A stretch of 64,000 nucleotides of DNA from Malania oleifera (lineage: Eukaryota > Streptophyta > Magnoliopsida > Santalales > Ximeniaceae): assembly GCF_029873635.1 (NCBI RefSeq), contig NC_080417.1:32724214-32788213 (forward strand), written 5' to 3'. This document shows positions 43,721 through 55,289 of this stretch, piece after piece. The first letter of the stretch is position 1. Each line of letters opens with the position of its first letter. The notes beneath the pieces were generated by a model that worked only from the letters and a program-made list of their open reading frames with translations, was not told where the DNA came from and did not search any database. The position numbers were made by a program, and so were the translations under genes.

Positions 43721-45872
43721 CTAAGTGGGATCAAGCAAATGAAGAGTAGATTCCTCAAGTACAAAGTTAGAAATAAAATTCTTGAGCCTTTGACCATTAA
43801 CCTTAAAAACATTACCATTTTGAGGATTCAGAATCTCTATAGCACCATGAGGAAAAACAGTCTTCACCACAAAAGGTCCACTCCACCCGAGACCTTAACT
43901 TACCAGGAAACAAGTGTAGGCAAAAGTTGTACAATAGCACCTGTTGGCCGGGCTCAAAAGTCTTACGCTGAATGTGTTTATCATGAAAGTTCTTCATTCT
44001 CTCCTTGGACAATTTAGAATTATTGTACGCATCCATCCTCAGCTCGTCCAATTTAGATAACTGCAATTTTCTCACGCAACCAGCATCATCAATGTTAAAA
44101 TTGCATTGTTTAATTGCCCAATACGCCTTATGTTCCAACTCTACAGGCAAATGGCAAGCCTTAGCATACACTAATCTATATGGAGACATGCCTAAAATGG
44201 TTTTAAAAGCTATTCTATAGGCCCACAAGCTATCAGACAATCTCAAAGACCAATCCTTCTTATTTGGGTTAATAGTTTTCTCCAGGATGTGTTTAATTTC
44301 CCTATTTGCTAATTCAGCTTGCCCGTTGGTTTGAGGATGGTAGGTAGTAGAGATTTTGTGATGGATACCATACTTCTTCAATAAGGCTGAAACATGTTTG
44401 TTGCAAAAGTGCGTGCCTTGATCACTGATTATGGCTTTAGGCATGCCAAACCTTGCAAAAATGTTTTCTTTCAAAAATTTTATAACCACTTGATGGTCAT
44501 TAGTTCTGCAAGGGACTTCCTCAACCCACTTGGAAACATAATCAATGGCAAGCAAAATGTATAAATAGCCAAAAGAAGAAGGAAATGGTCCCATGAAATC
44601 TATACCCCAACAATCAAAAATTTCAATCACTAGTATAGGTTGCAAAGGCATCATGTTTCTCCTAGTTATTCCCCCTAATTTTTGACAAGGCTCACAAGCT
44701 TTACAGAAACTCAAAGCATCCTTAAACATAATTGGCCAATAAAACCCACTTTGAAGAACTTTAGCCACTGTTTTTTGGGCGGAAATATGCCTACCACAAG
44801 CTTCCGTGTGGCAAAAATTTAAAACACTAGAAATTTCATTGTTAGGCACACACTTCCTAATAATCTGATCTGAACAATATTTAAAGAGATAAGGATCATC
44901 GTAAAAGAAATTCCTAACTTCAGCCTTCAACCTTCTTATGTCTCGAGCATTCCAACAACGTGGAGTTTTCCCTGTAACCAAGAAATTTACAATATCAGCA
45001 TACCATGGTAAATATTCAACGACAAATAATTGTTCATCAGGAAATTTTTTAGAAATTAAAGAAAACTTCTCATAAACTTCTGGTTGAAGCCGAGAAAGGT
45101 GATCTGCCACCACGTTCTCCTCACCTTTTTTATCTTTTATTGTGAGATCAAATTCCTGAAGCAGAAGTATCCACCTTACCAGTCTTGGCTTAGTGTCTTT
45201 TTTTGACAGTAGAAATTTCAGAGCTGCATGGTCAGTGAATATTATGACAGGAGAACCAAGAAGATAAGATCTAAACTTATCCAATGCAAATACTATAGCT
45301 AGTAGTTCTTTTTCTGTGGTGGAATAGTTCTTTTGTGCCACATTTAAAGTTTTACTAGCATAATATATAACATATGGCAGTTTATCTCTTCGTTGTCCAA
45401 GAACAGCCCCCACAGCGAAGTCACTTGCATCACACATTAATTCAAAAGGAAGTGACCAGTCAGGAGATCGAATGATAGGTGCAGTGGTGAGACATGTTTT
45501 CAATTCATCGAAACCATTTTGACACTCTTGGGTCCATTCAAATTTAACATTATGCATCAAAAGTTTGCAAAGAGGTTTAGAAATAAAGCTAAAATTCCTT
45601 ATGAATCTTCTATAAAAACCAGCATGCCCTAAAAATGATCTAACATCTTTCACATTTTTAGGTGCAGGCAAATTTGAAATCAAGTCTATTTTAGCTTTAT
45701 CCACCTCTATGCCTCGAGAGGATACAATGTGCCCCAAAACTATTCCTTGTTGGACCATAAAGTGACATTTTTCCCAATTTAACAACAATTGCTTTTCTTC
45801 ACATATTTTCAAAACAACCTGCAAATTAGACAAACATGCATCAAATGTTTTTTCCAAAAACTGAAAAGTCAT
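43721..45872 (-). pseudogene. Athila RT end, RNase H and integrase
   Basis: A frame of 686 codons. It starts inside the RT thumb ([20 protein letters not shown], then [12 protein letters not shown]). RNase H follows with [16 protein letters not shown] and [15 protein letters not shown]. Integrase has the zinc site [10 protein letters not shown] with CKACEPCQ, and the core with [18 protein letters not shown] and [10 protein letters not shown] giving D, D and E. All key residues appear present. Near 43886-43888 one extra G shifts the frame in the C-terminal domain. In the other frame the usual end can be followed to a stop at 43721. It is the best-preserved catalytic region in the window. Confidence 0.92.
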
Positions 45873-46782
45873 CCATGAATACCTCTACACTATCCTCAAT
45901 CAAGTTGCTAAAAATACTTAACATGCATCTTTGAAAAGTAGCCGGGGCATTGCATAGTCCAAATGGCATTCTCCTAAAGGCAAAAGTTCCAAAGGGACAA
46001 GTGAAGGTAGTCTTCTCTTGGTCCTCTGGAGCTATTTCTATTTGATAATAACCGGAGAATCCATCTAAAAAATAGTAATATTCATGCCCTGCCACTTTTT
46101 CTAAAACCTGGTCAAGGAAAGGCAAAGGAAAATGATCCTTCCTAGAGGCAGTATTCAATTTCCTATAATCTACACACATCCTCCAACCTGTGGTCTCTCT
46201 AGTAGGCACCAATTCTCCCTTATCATTTTCTACAACGGTTATACCAGATTTTTTTGGGACAACTTGTATTGGACTAACCCATTTACTGTCAGCAAATGGA
46301 TATATGATGTCTATGTCTAACAATTTCAAAACTTCCTTTTTTACCACTTCTTTCATTGTGGGGTTTAGTCTCCTTTGCATCTCTCTAGAGGGTTTTGAAT
46401 CCTCTTCCAAATATATCCCATGTGTACAAATGAGAGGACTTATACCTTTAATGTCGGCAATGGACCAACCAATGGCTGATTTGTGTTGTGTCAAAATTCT
46501 CAACAACTTACTTTCTTGGTTAGGAGTCAACAATGCAAAAATCACCACTGGGAATGAGTTCTCTGGTCCAAGGTAGGCATATTTTAGTTCCGGCGGCAGT
46601 GGCTTCAATTCTAACACTAGTGCCTTCTCATCGGATGGTTGTGCTGGGGTTTGTATTGCCGGTAATGGTTCAAATTTGAGCTTCCATTGCATCTCAGTTG
46701 AGTCACCTGCAACACAAAGCGAAGAAAAATGATCAGTGGACTCAGTTAAATCGAGGGAATCTTCACTGCTCATCACAATCAT
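45841..46782 (-). pseudogene. Athila reverse transcriptase, palm and fingers
   Basis: It has GWSIADIKGISPLICTH, SPIQVVPKKSG, WRMCVDYRKLN, DGFSGYYQI, FRRMPFGLCNAPATFQRCM and the catalytic [12 protein letters not shown]. The frame ends right after this motif because a run of A (about 45853-45858) has one extra base, and the next frame (45872) continues the thumb. The upstream end overlaps the protease frame by 20 bases in another frame. Confidence 0.9.
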
Positions 46783-47665
46783 AGTTTAACCAAGGAGTGT
46801 CTACAATTAAAGATTCCAGTGAATTGACTTCTTGGATTTCTTTATGTTCTTGAGGTTGCTTGCACAAATTGAAGATATTCAGTTCTAAAGTCATATTTCC
46901 AAAACTCAATTTTAAAACACCACTCCTACAATTGATTATGGCATTAGAAGTTGCTAAAAATGGTCTTCCCAAAATCACAGGTGGTGAAGAATTTGCGCGG
47001 GATGACACTTTCATATCCAAGACCACAAAATCCACAGGGTAGTAAAATTTATCCACTTGGACCAAGACGTCCTCAATGATACCCTTAGGAATTTGTATGG
47101 ATCTATCAGCAAGCTGCAAGATAATGGATGTGGTTTTCAATTCCCCTAGCCCCAATTGTTCATACACACTATAAGGTAGCAAATTAACCCCCGCACCTAA
47201 GTCTAGCAAGGCCTACCCTATCTTAGAGTTTCCAATGACACATGAAATAGTAGGTGACCCAAGATCCTTGTACTTAGGTGGTGTGTGATTTTGAATAATA
47301 GCACTAACTTGCTCAGTGAGGAAGGCCTTTTTCTGCACATTCAGTTTGCGTTTTACAGTGCATAAATCCTTTAGAAATTTAGAATAAGCAGGAATTTGTT
47401 TTATAGCATCTAGAAGTGGAATGTTAATCCTAACTTGCTTAAAAATTTCCAAGATTTCAACATGTTGTTTATCCTTGTGCAAAGAAACCAAACATTGTGG
47501 AAACGGTGCAGGTATGGAACATGCATCATTATGTGAATTTAAAGTGTTCGACTCACCACTATCAAGAGGAGGATTAGCATTTTTACCTGAACTTCCTGCA
47601 CTATAGGCAGGGTCACCCAAAACCTTACCATTCCTCAAAATTGTAATAGCTTTCATTGATTTCAC
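46763..47665 (-). pseudogene. Athila gag C terminus and protease
   Basis: The first part (47213-47665) has ITILRNGKVL and a lysine-rich PPKYKDLGSPTISC segment, as found before Athila proteases. A TAG at 47213-47215 stands just before the active site, which reads LLDLGAGVNLLPYSVYEQLG. The usual DLGAS has Gly in place of Ser, and the Asp is kept. SSRANSSPPVILGRPFLAT is the typical C-terminal block. The frame is that of gag. Confidence 0.88.
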
Positions 47666-47848
47666 ATTGCTCCCTTCACCTGAATGCTGAGATGATCGAC
47701 TGTGCCCTTGTGGATTGGGTTGGGGTTAAGCTGGAAACTTTCCTTTCTCCTGGTTACTCAAAGTGGTGGTTACTTTAGTGAGAGTCCCTCTGATGTCATT
47801 GATGGCTTGGGAGTTTTGGTTGTTGATCGTGCTCTGACTCTGCATAAA

Positions 47849-49141
47849 CTATTGCAAGCTAACAGTTAGTTGTTGTATGGAGTCTTCCACTCCTCTTCTT
47901 TGCATTTGGGGGGGCTGATTTGGAAAATGAGGTGGCCCCAAGCCTTGGCTAGCGGTTGCATAAGGATTATACTGACTTGGTCCCTGCGTAGATGGCCCCA
48001 CTTGGTCATTTTTCCAACTGAGATTTGGATGATTTCTCCAACCTGCATTATATGTATTAGAATAAGGTCCAAAAGAATTCTTAGAAACCATATGCACTGG
48101 GTTAGATTGATCAAGCAAAACTTCCTTAAAAGCAGGAATAGTTGGACATGCATCAGTCACATGCCCTGGATTCTCACATATGCTGCATTTTTCAGAAGAT
48201 GATGGTAAAATGTGCATTTCATTTACCTTCTTAAGTTCAATGGACTCTAACCTTTTAGACATCAATGCAAGCCTAACATTCAAATCATCAACTTCTTTCA
48301 ATTGATACTTACCACCCCCACCAATACATTTTTGCTTTTTAGATCTATCATACACATCAGAGACATCCCAAGATTGGGCATTTTCAGCCAAGTAATCAAA
48401 ATAATCAAAAGCTTCTTCAGGCCCTTTATTGAAAAACTCACCATTGCACATTGTTTCTACAAATTGTCTCATCTTTGGTTGCAATCCCTCATTGTAAAAA
48501 CTGATGACCCTCCAATTTTCATACCCATGGTGAGGACATGCATTTAAGAGATCTTTGAAACGTTCCCAACACTGATAAAATGTCTCCACATCCTTTTGGC
48601 AAAAATTCATGATTTGTCTTTTCAAAGCATTAGTTCTTTGCATGGGAAAAAATTTCTTTAAAAACTCCATTTGCATTTCTTGCCAAGTCCCAATGGATCT
48701 TGGTCTTAAGGAATTCAACCAGGTTTTTGCTTTGTCTTTTAAAGAAAATGGGAACAATTTCAATCTTATTACCTCCTCAGTGCATGTTCTATCCATGAAT
48801 GTGGAACAAACTTCTTCAAACTCTTTAATATGCAAATATGGGTTTTCAAATTCAATGCCATGAAAATGAGGTAACAATGGAATCATCCTAGGTTTAAAAT
48901 TAAAAGCATTTGCATTCAAAGGTAGAATAATGCAAGATGGGGTGCTGGTCCTAACAGGTTGCAAATATTCTCTAAGTGTCCTATTAGGGTTCTCCATATC
49001 ATGAGGTTCATTTTCAGCCATGATGCTACGCGTGTTAGATGGTGATTCAAGTGATTCAAGTGAAATAGGTTCACTCGATGATGAGATGATTGAGTCTGTC
49101 CTGACTAGTCTAAATGTGTTATCTCTAGCCCAACCAGTCAT
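47849..49141 (-). pseudogene. Athila gag (capsid, CCHC knuckle), nearly intact
   Basis: A 430-codon frame from 49141. Capsid blocks include FHGIEFENPYLHIKEFEEVC, RLKLFPFSLKDKAKTWLNSL, FFPMQRTNALKRQIMNF and YNEGLQPKMRQFVETM, all typical of the retrotransposon gag family. A CX2CX4HX4C knuckle, CSICENPGHVTDAC, follows at about 48146-48190. The frame closes at a TAG at 47849 in a Gln-rich segment and a TAA near 47729, but stays in phase with 47665, so gag and protease were once one frame. The start at 49141 is the only Met upstream of the capsid near the leader. Confidence 0.92.
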
Positions 49142-49274
49142 ACAACTCGGTATAAACGCAATAAAAACAAACAGGTCAAAGGAGAGGAAGTAGATATCAC
49201 CCAGGCTGTGAAGACGTTCACAGCTCTAAAACACCTCTCTGAAATCTGAGAAACACTTTGATGACACCAATTAA

Positions 49275-49292
49275 TCCCCGGCAACGGCGCCA
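49275..49292 (-). other. primer-binding site matching tRNA-Asp
   Basis: The minus strand reads TGGCGCCGTTGCCGGGGA, complementary over 18 bases to the 3' end of plant tRNA-Asp and known from Athila elements. It lies six bases inside the 5' LTR. The short leader 49142-49274 has no ORF. Confidence 0.92.
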
Positions 49293-49298
49293 AAAACT

Positions 49299-50986
49299 TG
49301 ACTCGTTCTGAATTGTGCTTCCAAGTGCAGAGTGTCAAGTTGTATCAAGGATGAGTCCAGAATCGTATTTCACAGGGACCACTGAGTATCAAAGTATTTA
49401 TGCAAGTTTAGTGAAATCTTGTTGCTGAAAAATGGGATTTAAAAATCTTTTTGGTCTTTTACGATTTTAAAAATAGTAAACAAAGTGAGAGAAGCTTGAG
49501 TAAACTATCAAAATGAAACTGAAATTTTATCAATTTTCCAAAAATGTAAATCTAATAACGCAACCGAAACTAAACAATTTTACCAAACACTCGGGTTACG
49601 GGTTCAACATCTGTTTGCTTCCATTGTTTACTAATTTCCTAGGCCTTACTCCTCTTCTTGTTAATCCAATCAAGGCATTAATAAGATGAAATTTTATCAC
49701 TAAAGATCAAGTAAATTGGCCACATCCAAACGGAAGAAAATAAAAACTCTCATTAAGCATCAACCGAATTTTATGTAAAAATTAGTTGATTAAAATCCTA
49801 AATTAAATCAAGGTTTTGATGTGCCTATCGTCAACAATAAAACAAGAAATAAGAGCTAGCGATTTATCAACGATACCTTAAATTTTCGGGTTCAACCAAA
49901 TAAAAGTTTATCAATAATTTCTTAGGAGAACTAATAAACCATGGAAAACAAACGACATTGACCCACAACCCGAGTTACCGAACTTGGCCACTCATGCTAA
50001 CAATACACACTTTTTGGGTTAAATTAATTCCATGGTGGCTCATTGCATCAATAAAACGAAAGACATCAAAATAAAACAAACCTAACACTTAAAGATACCG
50101 AAACATGAGAAAAAAATGAACTTTAATTGAACCAATCCTAATCTAAATTGAATTTCAAAAGAAAGAAAAAAAATTAAAACTTGGAAAACTTCAAAACTAA
50201 ACAATATTTTTTTTCTGTCTTTTTTTTTTTTTTTTTTCAAACCGAACTTAATTTAAAGGACTAATTAAAACCACCAATAACTAGTTTAATGGAAAAAAAA
50301 ATTCAACAAGAGTTAAATGCTTAACAATATTCAATCTTAAAAGAAATTTCAAATAAACTAAAAAAAAATTTGAACTTTATGCAATATTTAAAGTCTTAAC
50401 AAAAATAAATAAATAATTAAAAGAAAGAAGGGAAAAGAGAGAACAGGGAAGGACGGCCATGGCAGGCCGTGAGAAACAGAGGAGAGGGCTGTTGTTGCTG
50501 CTGTGCTCTGCTGGTTGAGAGGGCTGTTGATGCTGGGCTGGCCTAGGATCAGAGAGGAGCAGCTCTCAAGTTGCTGTTGCTGCTGTGCTCTGCTGGCTGT
50601 GCAAAGGGCTGCCTGAATTCTGCTGTGGTGTGCTTGGTGGTCTGTCCAGAACAGCTGCAACGGAGGAACTTAGCTGGCAGGATGGTGGAGTGGAGTTGCT
50701 GTGGTCGGCTATGGTTCACAGTGGCTGCAGGTGGTGTCTCACGGGAGAGAAGACATAGGGAGAGGGAGAGGTTTTAGGGAAGCTGAGAGAGTAAAAGAGA
50801 ACGAGAAGGGGAAAAACAGAGAGACGACAAAAATTGAAGGAGCAAAGGAGAAGAGGGAGCATAGATCGGTGTGCTGGAGACACCCTCAAAAAAAAAAAAG
50901 GGAAGAGGAGAATTTAAAGGGGAAAAAGAATACCTAGACCCGGCTAACCCAACCCGACCCGGCCATGCATGGTCGGGTCACATAAA

Positions 50987-51025
<39 letters not shown>

Positions 51026-51386
51026 TTTCAGTTTTTGTTTTTCATGAACACGGTCTATTTTGACCTTCCTGGAGCCCATTTCTCATAAAACTCAAAAGAT
51101 GAAAGTTGTAGATAATCCTTTTCTCTTTCTCTAGAAATTTGAATTGTCTCGATCAAAGCTTGGATGGAAAAGTTATGTACAAAATACGAAAAGGTATTGG
51201 TATTGGCTCCCGGGACTTTTCCTGCGACAAAAAATTACCAAAAATTCATAAATTGTGCAATGAAACTCAAGAATACTAAATTTGACACTTTGTTAAAATA
51301 TTAGACATAATTGGACATTTAATTAAAAATATAAGCCGTAAAGCCCGGGTTAAAGTGCCCAATTACGCAGTTTTGACGCGCAATCA
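49299..51386 (-). repeat. 5' LTR of Athila element (2088 bp)
   Basis: It runs from TGACTCGTTC to GCGCAATCA on the plus strand. It contains a T-run (50217-50238), a part rich in CTGCTG words (50480-50620), purine-rich sequence (50740-50930), a 24-base palindrome (50956-50979) and an (AT)n run (50991-51017) that may serve as TATA region. Small ORFs here are not supported. Confidence 0.9.
50956..50979. repeat. 24-bp near-perfect palindrome in Athila LTR
   Basis: GACCCGGCCATG faces CATGGTCGGGTC, one mismatched pair in twelve. It lies beside the (AT)n run in the U3 side that the 3' LTR lacks. Confidence 0.85.
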
Positions 51387-51391
51387 ACCAC

Positions 51392-52013
51392 CTGCTTGAA
51401 TATACTCCGCCTCAAGCCTCTCTCAAACTACCTCGCCTTCTTCACTTCATCAGGGACAATGTACGGGGTGAAATGAGAGAGCTCGATGAAATGCATCGCA
51501 TACTGCTAAACTGATAACCGTCCCTACTTCAAACCCAGGAACTCTTCCACTTTAGCCTCCCTGACAATAGTTGGAAAATATCTATCAAAGAACAACTCCT
51601 TAAACTGGTCCCATGTCATGGCTATCGAAGTCAACCTCTGCTGCTCTAGTAGTCTCACCAAAGTTCACCACCTCTCAGCCTCTCCTGTCAATCTATAGGT
51701 GGCAAAGAGGACCCTCTGTTCCTCAATACATTGCAATATAGCCAAGACTTTCTCAATCTCCTGCATCCAGTTCTCAGCGGCTGCAAAATCGACTCCACCT
51801 AAGAACGCTGGAGGATTCATCTTCATAAACTTCTCTATGGTGCATCCATGGCCTGTAGATGGACCACCCTACTCCCTCGAGCTCCTAGCAATCTCCGCCA
51901 TAACTTGCTGAGCCACACTACATAATACTGCGTCAGAGTCAGTCCCAGCTGCACCTGATGGCCCTGCCCTATCACTGCCACTCACATGAGCACTACTTCC
52001 TCCTGGATCCATC
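51392..52013 (-). pseudogene. gag of element 6, N-terminal part
   Basis: The start codon lies at 52011-52013 and gives [23 protein letters not shown] sequence, the Tekay gag start. [15 protein letters not shown] and KFMKMNPPAFLGG-like blocks follow, then the capsid middle to 51392, where the Athila element cuts. Several stops are present (for example in the CTGCTCTAG region near 51640). The leader 52014-52300 is conserved with other Tekay elements and has no ORF. Confidence 0.8.
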
Positions 52014-52300
52014 CTGAAAACAACAATTTCAACTCAGTAATCCTATCCTTATAATTTACCCGCTTAACCTAGCCTCTTATCTCAATACTCTCAACTTATT
52101 TCTATTACCTAGTCCTACATTCTAGGAACACAACCCGACAATAGCTTATTATGGTTTTCCTGAAATCGTCACCCTAGGAAAAACACAGAAACTACCATGA
52201 AAATCCTGCCTCTAGACTATAGAACAAAATCTCAAATCATTTCCTATACTCTGGTATTGTTTCCACTGCATTCTAATATCTACAGAACCTAACAACCTAG

Positions 52301-52312
52301 GCTCTGATACCA
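52301..52312 (-). other. primer-binding site of element 6
   Basis: The minus strand reads TGGTATCAGAGC, a perfect Met-type site, three bases inside the LTR end. Confidence 0.92.
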
Positions 52313-53317
52313 AACTGTGACGACCTGCTTAATTTCCTCTTTTTTTATAATATAAATACCATATCAAAAAACTCAGCAGATCATAATCCACCTAGACCCG
52401 TGGGTCCCAGAGATACATCAGAAACACATCACAGAAGCCTATGCAGTAGGAAACATAAAATCACATACAAACATACAAAATCCTCCATCATAATATAATG
52501 AATATTAGAGTCACTATATCCACTGCATTTCAATATACACATCCCAAAAACAAGATCTAGGGACATTTTCTATAAAATCCAACCGTCCCTACTAAAACTT
52601 ACCCTTCAAAGAGGGCAAATCGACAACACTAGATCAGCGAGGCTTTTCCCGCTCTCCTATCAGGAGCTCCTGAAAAGTTTATAAAATTTGGGGTGAGATA
52701 GCTCTCAATAAGAAAAATAAACTAGTACTAGTGTGTGGCAACATGAGTATTCCGTGTTATACATATACCATACTGAATATATTCAGTAAACTGTTATGTC
52801 AAATCTAGGAAAACATATATATCATCAAAACATGGCAGAATATACTGCATTTTCATAAACATATATCTTCTCATGTAATAATAATACAAAAGCATTCCTA
52901 GTAGGTTAGCTAGCTGTTGTCATGTATTACCCCCACATAACTAGGTTGTGTGGTCCAAAGGCGGGACCTGACAATGGTTGGCCGACCACTGCCAAGTCAA
53001 AAATACAGTCTGTAAGTCTGATGGGTCTGACAAACCAGGTCTGTACACCAGGGGCGCTCACACACTTCTTAAAAACCACATCGACTATCCAATTTCACAC
53101 GACTCCGTACAGCGGCGTTAACACAGATATCATGATCATGATGATCATGGACACATAGCAACGGTATCGTGCAAGTGCTAGCCTAGACCAAGCCAACCAG
53201 GTTCTGATATTATATAACATATACTGAAACTGTGATACATGGATATTTCATATCATTATTTATCAAGTCAATCATATCATTTTGCATATATACGTATATC
53301 ATGAAAATCATCGGCCT

Positions 53318-53632
53318 GTACGCCGGTATTTCACATTTTACCATAGCTCGGCCTGTACGCCGGCAAATTATATCATAGCACAGCCTGCACAATGGCAAAT
53401 CACATCTATAGCTCATCCCATATGCCAGAAAATCACATCCATAGCTCAGCCCACATGCCGGTAAATCATATACATAGCTCAGCCCGTACGCTGGCAAATC
53501 AGATCCATAGCTCGGCCCGTACGCCAGAAAATCATATACATAGCTCAGCCTGTATGCTAGCAAATCAAACACATAGCTCGGCCCGTACACCGGAAAATAT
53601 ATCAAAATCTCAGCTCGTACGCCGATTTTCCA
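53318..53632 (-). repeat. minisatellite of about 33 bp units in LTR
   Basis: About ten degenerate units with the GCCCGTACGCCGGCAAATCA word, in the same place as 36385-36625 but with more units, so copy number differs between the two LTRs of one element. Confidence 0.9.
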
Positions 53633-54226
53633 TAATAAAAATCTGTATCATTAAAACATTCCCAAAAAACAGTATTTCATAACAATTTCTACTCATGTCA
53701 TACTAAACAGGTTTTTCACATATTTAACATGCCATCATTTTTAACATTATTTTCCCAAATAGAAATCATGTATAAATATATATTTATTTTTCTGAAATCA
53801 AATGCTATAATATTATAAAAACTTTTCATAAAATACTAGCTTAGTTTATCCTCTTACCTGATTCTTGAAAAGCCCCTAAATCAACACTCCTGCACCCGCA
53901 GGGTTCCCCATTCAACACCCTGAAAACAACATTCCCCAAAACTAAAGTTCAGTATTTCTACGCGTACTACTCTTTCTACAACTGCCAAAAAGCCAAATAT
54001 TAAGTAGAAAGTCTTATCCTGGATTTGGGATGGTTTCCATCTCAGCCCCACCAACAATTCGCTCCAGCAGATTTGCAAAGAACTTTCCTAGGAGCGTCGT
54101 GGTGGCTTCAGATCCTCGAACCTGCGAAAATCTGGCCCAAAATCTTAGAAAGAAGGAGGAGGAACCGAAGGGTAAGAGAGAAAGAGAAGTTTTGCACAGG
54201 AAAATGACTGAAAAATCACGTTTAAC

Positions 54227-54431
54227 CCTATTTATCCTGCGAGATTCGTCAACAAACCACGTCACCTCGTCGATGAGTCCTGTAGAAAGTTCATCGACGA
54301 ACCTCAAACCTAGTCGACGAATGTCAGGCTTCCAAAAATTCTCTCTTGGTATCTTCTTGTCGACGAAACTTGTCCTCGTCGACGAGCTCCTATTATACCC
54401 TCATCGATGAGTCCCCTATGTTCGTCAACGA
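54227..54431 (-). promoter_or_regulatory. LTR promoter array and TATA box (element 6, 5' LTR)
   Basis: Sites start at 54246, 54267, 54291, 54311, 54357, 54376, 54401 and 54422: spacing 21, 24, 20, 46, 19, 25, 21, the same as in the 3' LTR. The TATA-like GGATAAATAGGG (minus strand) lies at about 54227-54238. Confidence 0.75.
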
Positions 54432-54566
54432 GGAGCAGAAAAATTCCTCGGGATTATCCCATCGAAAATGCGCGTTCGTCAATGAAGTCGACTGCCTCCT
54501 TCTGTTCCTGTTTCCATTTCTCTTTCTTCTTATTATTTAAATATCATTATTCTTCGGGTCATTACA

Positions 54567-54795
54567 TAACATGTGTGCACTTTATAATTTCGCACTTTAT
54601 ATTCCTGCATATGTATGTTTTATTTAATATATGGCGAATGTTGTGCTTGATTAAATTTCCACATTTCATTATCTGCGCAATTGGTATATGATTAGAAAGA
54701 CCTTAGGTTGTGTATTACTGATATTTGGTTAAACTTAGGAAGAAGTTTTTAATACCCAATTCACCCCCTTTCTTGGGAATACACCAAAGTCAACA
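54567..54795 (+). repeat. 5' LTR of element 9, second part
   Basis: It resumes with TAACATGTGTGCACTTTATA and ends AATACACCAAAGTCAACA. The terminal TACCCAATTCACCCCCTTTC block is the reverse complement of the edge at 28641, which confirms the family. Confidence 0.88.
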
Positions 54796-54796
54796 A

Positions 54797-54810
54797 TGGG
54801 TATCAGAGTC
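54797..54810 (+). other. primer-binding site of element 9
   Basis: TGGGTATCAGAGTC resembles TGGTATCAGAGC with one inserted G and a changed end. It lies one base after the LTR. Confidence 0.75.
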
Positions 54811-54848
54811 TCATTGCATAGACTTAAACATTTTTATAAAAGAGTGCA

Positions 54849-54883
54849 ATGGCCCAAATTAGTGTATCCCCATTCGGTGAGGG
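54849..54883 (+). pseudogene. start of copia gag, cut after 11 codons
   Basis: MAQISVSPFGEG at 54849 matches the gag starts of elements 1 and 5. A Tekay-type LTR begins at 54884. Confidence 0.8.
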
Positions 54884-55289
54884 TGTAGTAACCCGGATAA
54901 TTATGGGAATTAAATAATAAAGAAATAAGAGGAAAAGGAAATTTTTAAAGGGGACGCAGCGTTCATCGACAAGCAGTCTTCTTGGGCTCATCAACGTGGA
55001 CACGTCTCTCATCAATGACAACTTATTGAGAGGGGTGATTTTAGGGCCTGAAACTCATCGACGAGGGTTAGGTGTTCGTCGACGAACTCCCTTCTTGGAC
55101 TCATCGACGAGGTGTCATGGCTCATCGACGAGGCCACGTGGCAAGAGGTATATAAATAGCTGAAAACAACATTTTAGCGAGAAATTTTATTTTCTCTCAG
55201 TTTTTCTCTCTCTCCTGCTTGGTTTCTTTCCTCTTCTCTCTATATTTCTCACCCTGTTACTCCCCAGTTCGATGATCAGAAGTTGCCAC
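54884..55289 (+). mobile_element. Tekay-type LTR fragment (element 10), U3 and TATA part
   Basis: It starts TGTAGTAACCCGGATAATTA. It carries the palindrome array (sites at 54963, 54988, 55009, 55055, 55076, 55101 and 55122: spacing 25, 21, 46, 21, 25, 21), TATATAAATAG at about 55149 and a pyrimidine-rich leader. It is cut at 55290 by element 7. The rest must lie beyond the window. Confidence 0.85.

Larger units (their letters stand above)
41665..51386 (-). mobile_element. Athila-type Ty3/gypsy element (element 8), with truncated 3' LTR
   Basis: On the minus strand: 5' LTR 49299-51386, primer site matching tRNA-Asp (49275-49292), gag, protease, RT, RNase H, integrase ending at 43721, a noncoding stretch, and only 701 bases of 3' LTR (41665-42365). 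The gag type, the Asp primer site and the pol sequence fit Athila. No env-like frame is visible after integrase. Exact ACCAC duplications show a normal insertion, so the LTR loss came later or during formation of the 3' end. Confidence 0.92.
35397..54566 (-). mobile_element. Tekay-type Ty3/gypsy chromovirus (element 6), split by an Athila element
   Basis: 3' LTR 35397-37587, polypurine tract, integrase with chromodomain-like tail, RT/RNase H, protease, gag (split at 41660/51392), primer site and 5' LTR 52316-54566 follow one another on the minus strand. Flanks TATCA (35392-35396) and TAACA (54567-54571) agree at four of five bases. Without the Athila insertion the element is about 9.4 kb. Frames are broken. 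Confidence 0.92.
52316..54566 (-). repeat. 5' LTR of element 6 (2251 bp)
   Basis: It is collinear with the 3' LTR (35397-37587) and longer by about one extra minisatellite stretch. It ends GGGTCATTACA at 54566, then TAACA and the resumed copia LTR. No gene is present. Confidence 0.93.
33588..54883 (+). mobile_element. SIRE-like Ty1/copia element, 5' end, interrupted (element 9)
   Basis: The 5' LTR (33588-35396 and 54567-54795), primer site and the first codons of gag (54849-54883) remain in the window. Element 6 lies in the LTR and a Tekay LTR fragment cuts the gag at 54884. It lies head to head with element 5, separated by 30423-33587. Confidence 0.87.

Noticed and set aside
43507..43818. 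103-codon Phe-rich minus-strand frame
   Set aside because: It reads A/G-rich runs on the plus strand as Phe, Ser and Leu and overlaps the true end of pol.
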